Origin: Candidatus Thorarchaeota archaeon | GTDB taxonomy: Archaea; Asgardarchaeota; Thorarchaeia; Thorarchaeales; Thorarchaeaceae | NCBI GenBank assembly: GCA_021498125.1 | Contig: JAIZWL010000007.1 | Span: 1-64,000 of the forward strand | Direction of reading: 5' to 3' | Length of the DNA stretch: 64,000 nt | Shown here: positions 62,701 through 64,000 of the stretch, piece after piece | How positions within the stretch are numbered: the stretch's first letter is position 1 | Layout: each line of letters starts with the position of its first letter | The notes under the pieces: model-generated | What the model saw: the letters and a program-made list of their open reading frames with translations, nothing else | Told to the model about the DNA's origin: nothing | Databases searched by the model: none | Program-made: the position numbers and the translations under genes

Positions 62701-64000
62701 TGCCGCGTCGCTCCTTGTGGAGCGTAGGAACTACTCCCCACCGGGAGGAATCACTCGTTCGTGGCGCTGGAAACATGAGCGTGCTCATGACGCCAATGAT
62801 GACGTGGCAGCGGAGTCGAGGCACAAACGGGTGACCCATCGACCTCCACCCATTGCCTTGTGGAATACGACACTGGACACCGAGGAACACCGCAGACGCG
62901 AGTTGCACAGACTGAGCAATACAGCACGTTTCCTGACGAGGCGAACTGAGATACTCTTCGATGAAGACCTTGTAAACCTCCTCGAACGAGTCAGGACTAT
63001 ATGTGCAGAGGGACTGAGGACCGGAGCGTCACTAGATGCATTGCAGCAGGTGGCGCATGTGCTGCTCTCCCGAAAGGAGACCCGTGAGGTCTGGCTGCTG
63101 CTGCGAGAGGAGCGCCTCCAGTCACGAGAGATCCTGAGTCGGAACAATCGCCAACTCGTGGAACAGCGACTCCGTACCGTCCCCAACCTGTTCCTCCTCT
63201 ACGGAAATGCACTATTCCTGCTCATCACCGCCATCGTGAGACGGCTTGTTGATTCACCCCGTCCGGAGGCGATACAGACACTCTGGAGAGCCGTGGGGCA
63301 GTGGGTCCTCATCCACATCGGTCTGGAAATCGATCGTGAGGCACTGGGCGATACGGTGTCGCGGTACAGCACGCATGCCCTCTACTCGAATCTGCGGTCC
63401 CGGCTCTCGAACCTGCAACGCCTCCGACGGCCTGTACCTGAGACCCGCCACCACCCCGCCGATGATGTGACCGAGCCCACAATGGATAGCCCCATGATGA
63501 TCTCACGTAGAATTCTGGAGGTGCGTCATGGTCGCCTGCTCATCCTCGAGGACGAAACGGATCCTACTATCGAACCACTGGCCTGGCTACTATTTCCGCA
63601 GACTCCCTCCTCCGCGCCCCCCAGTCCCTCAGAGCCCTGGTTCATGGGCCTGTTCCGATTGGGGTCACGCTTTCTGATGCGCGGTGGCTGGGCCCGTGGC
63701 ATCACCGACTACTCGCATCTGTGGACCGCCGCAGAACGCGCCCGTGGAGTCTCCACCAGCGTGAAGGTCTTTCCAGCAGCAGTGGTCCATACATCCAATG
63801 GCAGGCTATTGCTATGGCTCAAGAGTCTGGTCATGGAGGACGACTCGCTGGAGTGGCACTGCTCCGGACTGCTGGAGTACCCGCGACAACGGCAGGTGGC
63901 ACAGAAGAGTATTGGAACGCTGCACCCCCTTCCCCTCCACCTTCGCCTCCTCAGATGGCTGAGCCTCTCCCGACCCACAGACATAGATGTGGCCGCGTAC
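59750..64000 (+). CDS. Giant protein with PD-(D/E)xK nuclease motif and RecA-like region (runs off window)
   Basis: An uninterrupted frame of 1,417 codons from ATG 59750 to the window edge, with no stop reached. Residues 1-300 are basic and helical. At about 390-440 lies a PD-(D/E)xK nuclease core: GEGAGAADIVLF with Asp407, then TPIAVLEIKTKSAFDF with Glu429 and Lys431. Residues 605-790 look like a RecA/RadA fold: LYVSVASPTSYGPAATT where a Walker A would be but without its GKT, then TIVWLDFRG, HIHFVDIHEA, and the Walker B-like STVIILDGWSEL (Asp743). The rest is not recognised; a helical stretch lies at 1040-1200. Codons are GC-rich and Arg/Leu/Pro-heavy. It diverges from the TnpB-like nuclease, so they may be co-regulated. 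A start at 59771 is possible. ATPase activity is doubtful; nuclease activity is plausible. Confidence 0.7.
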   Translation, partial: MTTSIAMVNNLPRRSANPRPNEVLIQSIYTGLSAVARMGSTRARYGNPCLAEAMESLWRRARTRYRRSGTGRTRDFSPIRNAEPNLRRLFLKMVWNSTRRYGNVERKRVYSWREGTVGPLNALLNYAGARLRELAVTQYPFPEPKKYQIREYRDGRQVVLNEHMAGLRGEDDGAVKTYWRAGYPTSRTYPRVFLAHPTLPSLDFVDMIRAHVVELVRQCFIHNVPRTIAQAYIDRLIHELAPFLEYVYTGGERGRKDFFPEADRELRNIVLEIRAEYGVRAGRRQRMSRLVREFQTASANIETLRQNALHALKELEDTEAIAQAQEILDQIDRANIGEADVDRLMERVTTLAQHQGTDWHRMLLSGLPHPASLKSVVLHGDGLLDRPSDTLFVAELSVLGEGAGAADIVLFLRRIIDERVVWTPIAVLEIKTKSAFDFTIIGIRPRTKKYDTRVPHPIIERRPLTDSEWERVLHSTPTLSAEHQLDLYSRAIIQEYSDLITNDPRPPGTLWQGVILIDTTQRQRDEAYSQFMELLRGLGEELIAGGPDPSQRTLFAVSGSDSRIAVVVLPSTRQGNAPPPVRENRTGPPPTLPEQDPFAQRRDHKAFFTLYVSVASPTSYGPAATTVATRWHLINHLDELCSGHRPPPTIVWLDFRGVYPTEGHRTLLYRRLGLHSVNVRGGIPRDRLRRLRGLVDHIHFVDIHEAMNVFLREPTGNNLTVLKGHMADILQSYGNGSTVIILDGWSELSRLRPLSNGTLRVLEERLVRWLDGENREVLWLDTGVPDSRMDPVFQKHRVRPLPHDSPRARVLDEIIWNLPLPPRVFGWRAPVAEDARVIVQDLPSASRPWSTVIHVPQLTGWSARFRAATVDRRPVLDMTKAEDQTGQRERPMYGRGVTLSSIQSPFINTEELVEAAMTLLPSLSRSRSHGPGLPAVLEAHGERVELDQRPLPPPSRSIRPPSEKAATTDRYDRLEARLTLRPQIAASLLVERRNYSPPGGITRSWRWKHERAHDANDDVAAESRHKRVTHRPPPIALWNTTLDTEEHRRRELHRLSNTARFLTRRTEILFDEDLVNLLERVRTICAEGLRTGASLDALQQVAHVLLSRKETREVWLLLREERLQSREILSRNNRQLVEQRLRTVPNLFLLYGNALFLLITAIVRRLVDSPRPEAIQTLWRAVGQWVLIHIGLEIDREALGDTVSRYSTHALYSNLRSRLSNLQRLRRPVPETRHHPADDVTEPTMDSPMMISRRILEVRHGRLLILEDETDPTIEPLAWLLFPQTPSSAPPSPSEPWFMGLFRLGSRFLMRGGWARGITDYSHLWTAAERARGVSTSVKVFPAAVVHTSNGRLLLWLKSLVMEDDSLEWHCSGLLEYPRQRQVAQKSIGTLHPLPLHLRLLRWLSLSRPTDIDVAAY

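Overview
The window reads as a chromosomal segment of an archaeon, probably of Asgard (Thorarchaeia-like) type. The basis is a mix seen in such genomes: large families of secreted beta-helix proteins anchored by a C-terminal helix, peptide-binding proteins with a C-terminal membrane anchor, a RaSEA-like radical SAM enzyme, Cas6, AT-rich TATA-like promoters and short leaders. The archaeal call is fairly firm, the Asgard call is not. There is no rRNA, tRNA or CRISPR array.

Layout. 1-4,050 is a scrapyard: the tail of a DDE transposase, a membrane protein with a caspase/gingipain-like (clan CD) domain, a 136-nt promoter-bearing small RNA element, and decayed genes including a CARF-like protein. 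4,051-6,062 is a ParA/MinD-like ATPase with a membrane partner. Two more copies of the small RNA element follow, then a MoxR ATPase / VWA / SWIM-like trio (6,594-12,408). 12,528-19,672 holds a DUF3160 protein, two orphan peptide-binding proteins and a membrane-bound winged-helix regulator. 19,923-23,957 is a compact cluster coding an ATP-grasp/PLP-decarboxylase fusion, an unknown protein and a radical SAM enzyme, probably for an amino-acid-derived small molecule. An orphan cas6 follows. 25,229-32,738 is a minus-strand operon joining a beta-propeller/zinc-ribbon/winged-helix protein, two Cache sensors (one ending in TPR and VWA domains) and SpeA-type arginine decarboxylase.

32,951-46,733 carries three paralogous beta-helix surface proteins, a Bcp peroxiredoxin, an FAD oxidoreductase, a FetAB-like ABC exporter, a six-repeat propeller and an ECF-like membrane protein. 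46,845-52,763 has an MNT/HEPN pair with a frameshifted toxin, two other frameshifted membrane genes, a duplicated membrane gene pair, pyroglutamyl peptidase and a DUF389 protein. 53,069-55,059 is a complete MvaI/BcnI-type restriction-modification system.

The right end (57,424-64,000) is visibly GC-richer. It holds a 725-residue TnpB/Cas12-like RuvC nuclease and, divergent from it, an open reading frame of at least 1,417 codons that leaves the window. That giant protein has a PD-(D/E)xK nuclease motif and a RecA-like region with a degenerate P-loop. The 3' end of the nuclease gene has the sequence and pairing pattern of an omega/re-RNA scaffold, and three related copies sit about 51-55 kb away at 2,222, 6,252 and 6,511, two with their own TATA box at identical spacing. 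A large TnpB-like nuclease, possible stand-alone guide-RNA genes and a giant nuclease/ATPase-fold neighbour form the best candidate here for an undescribed system.
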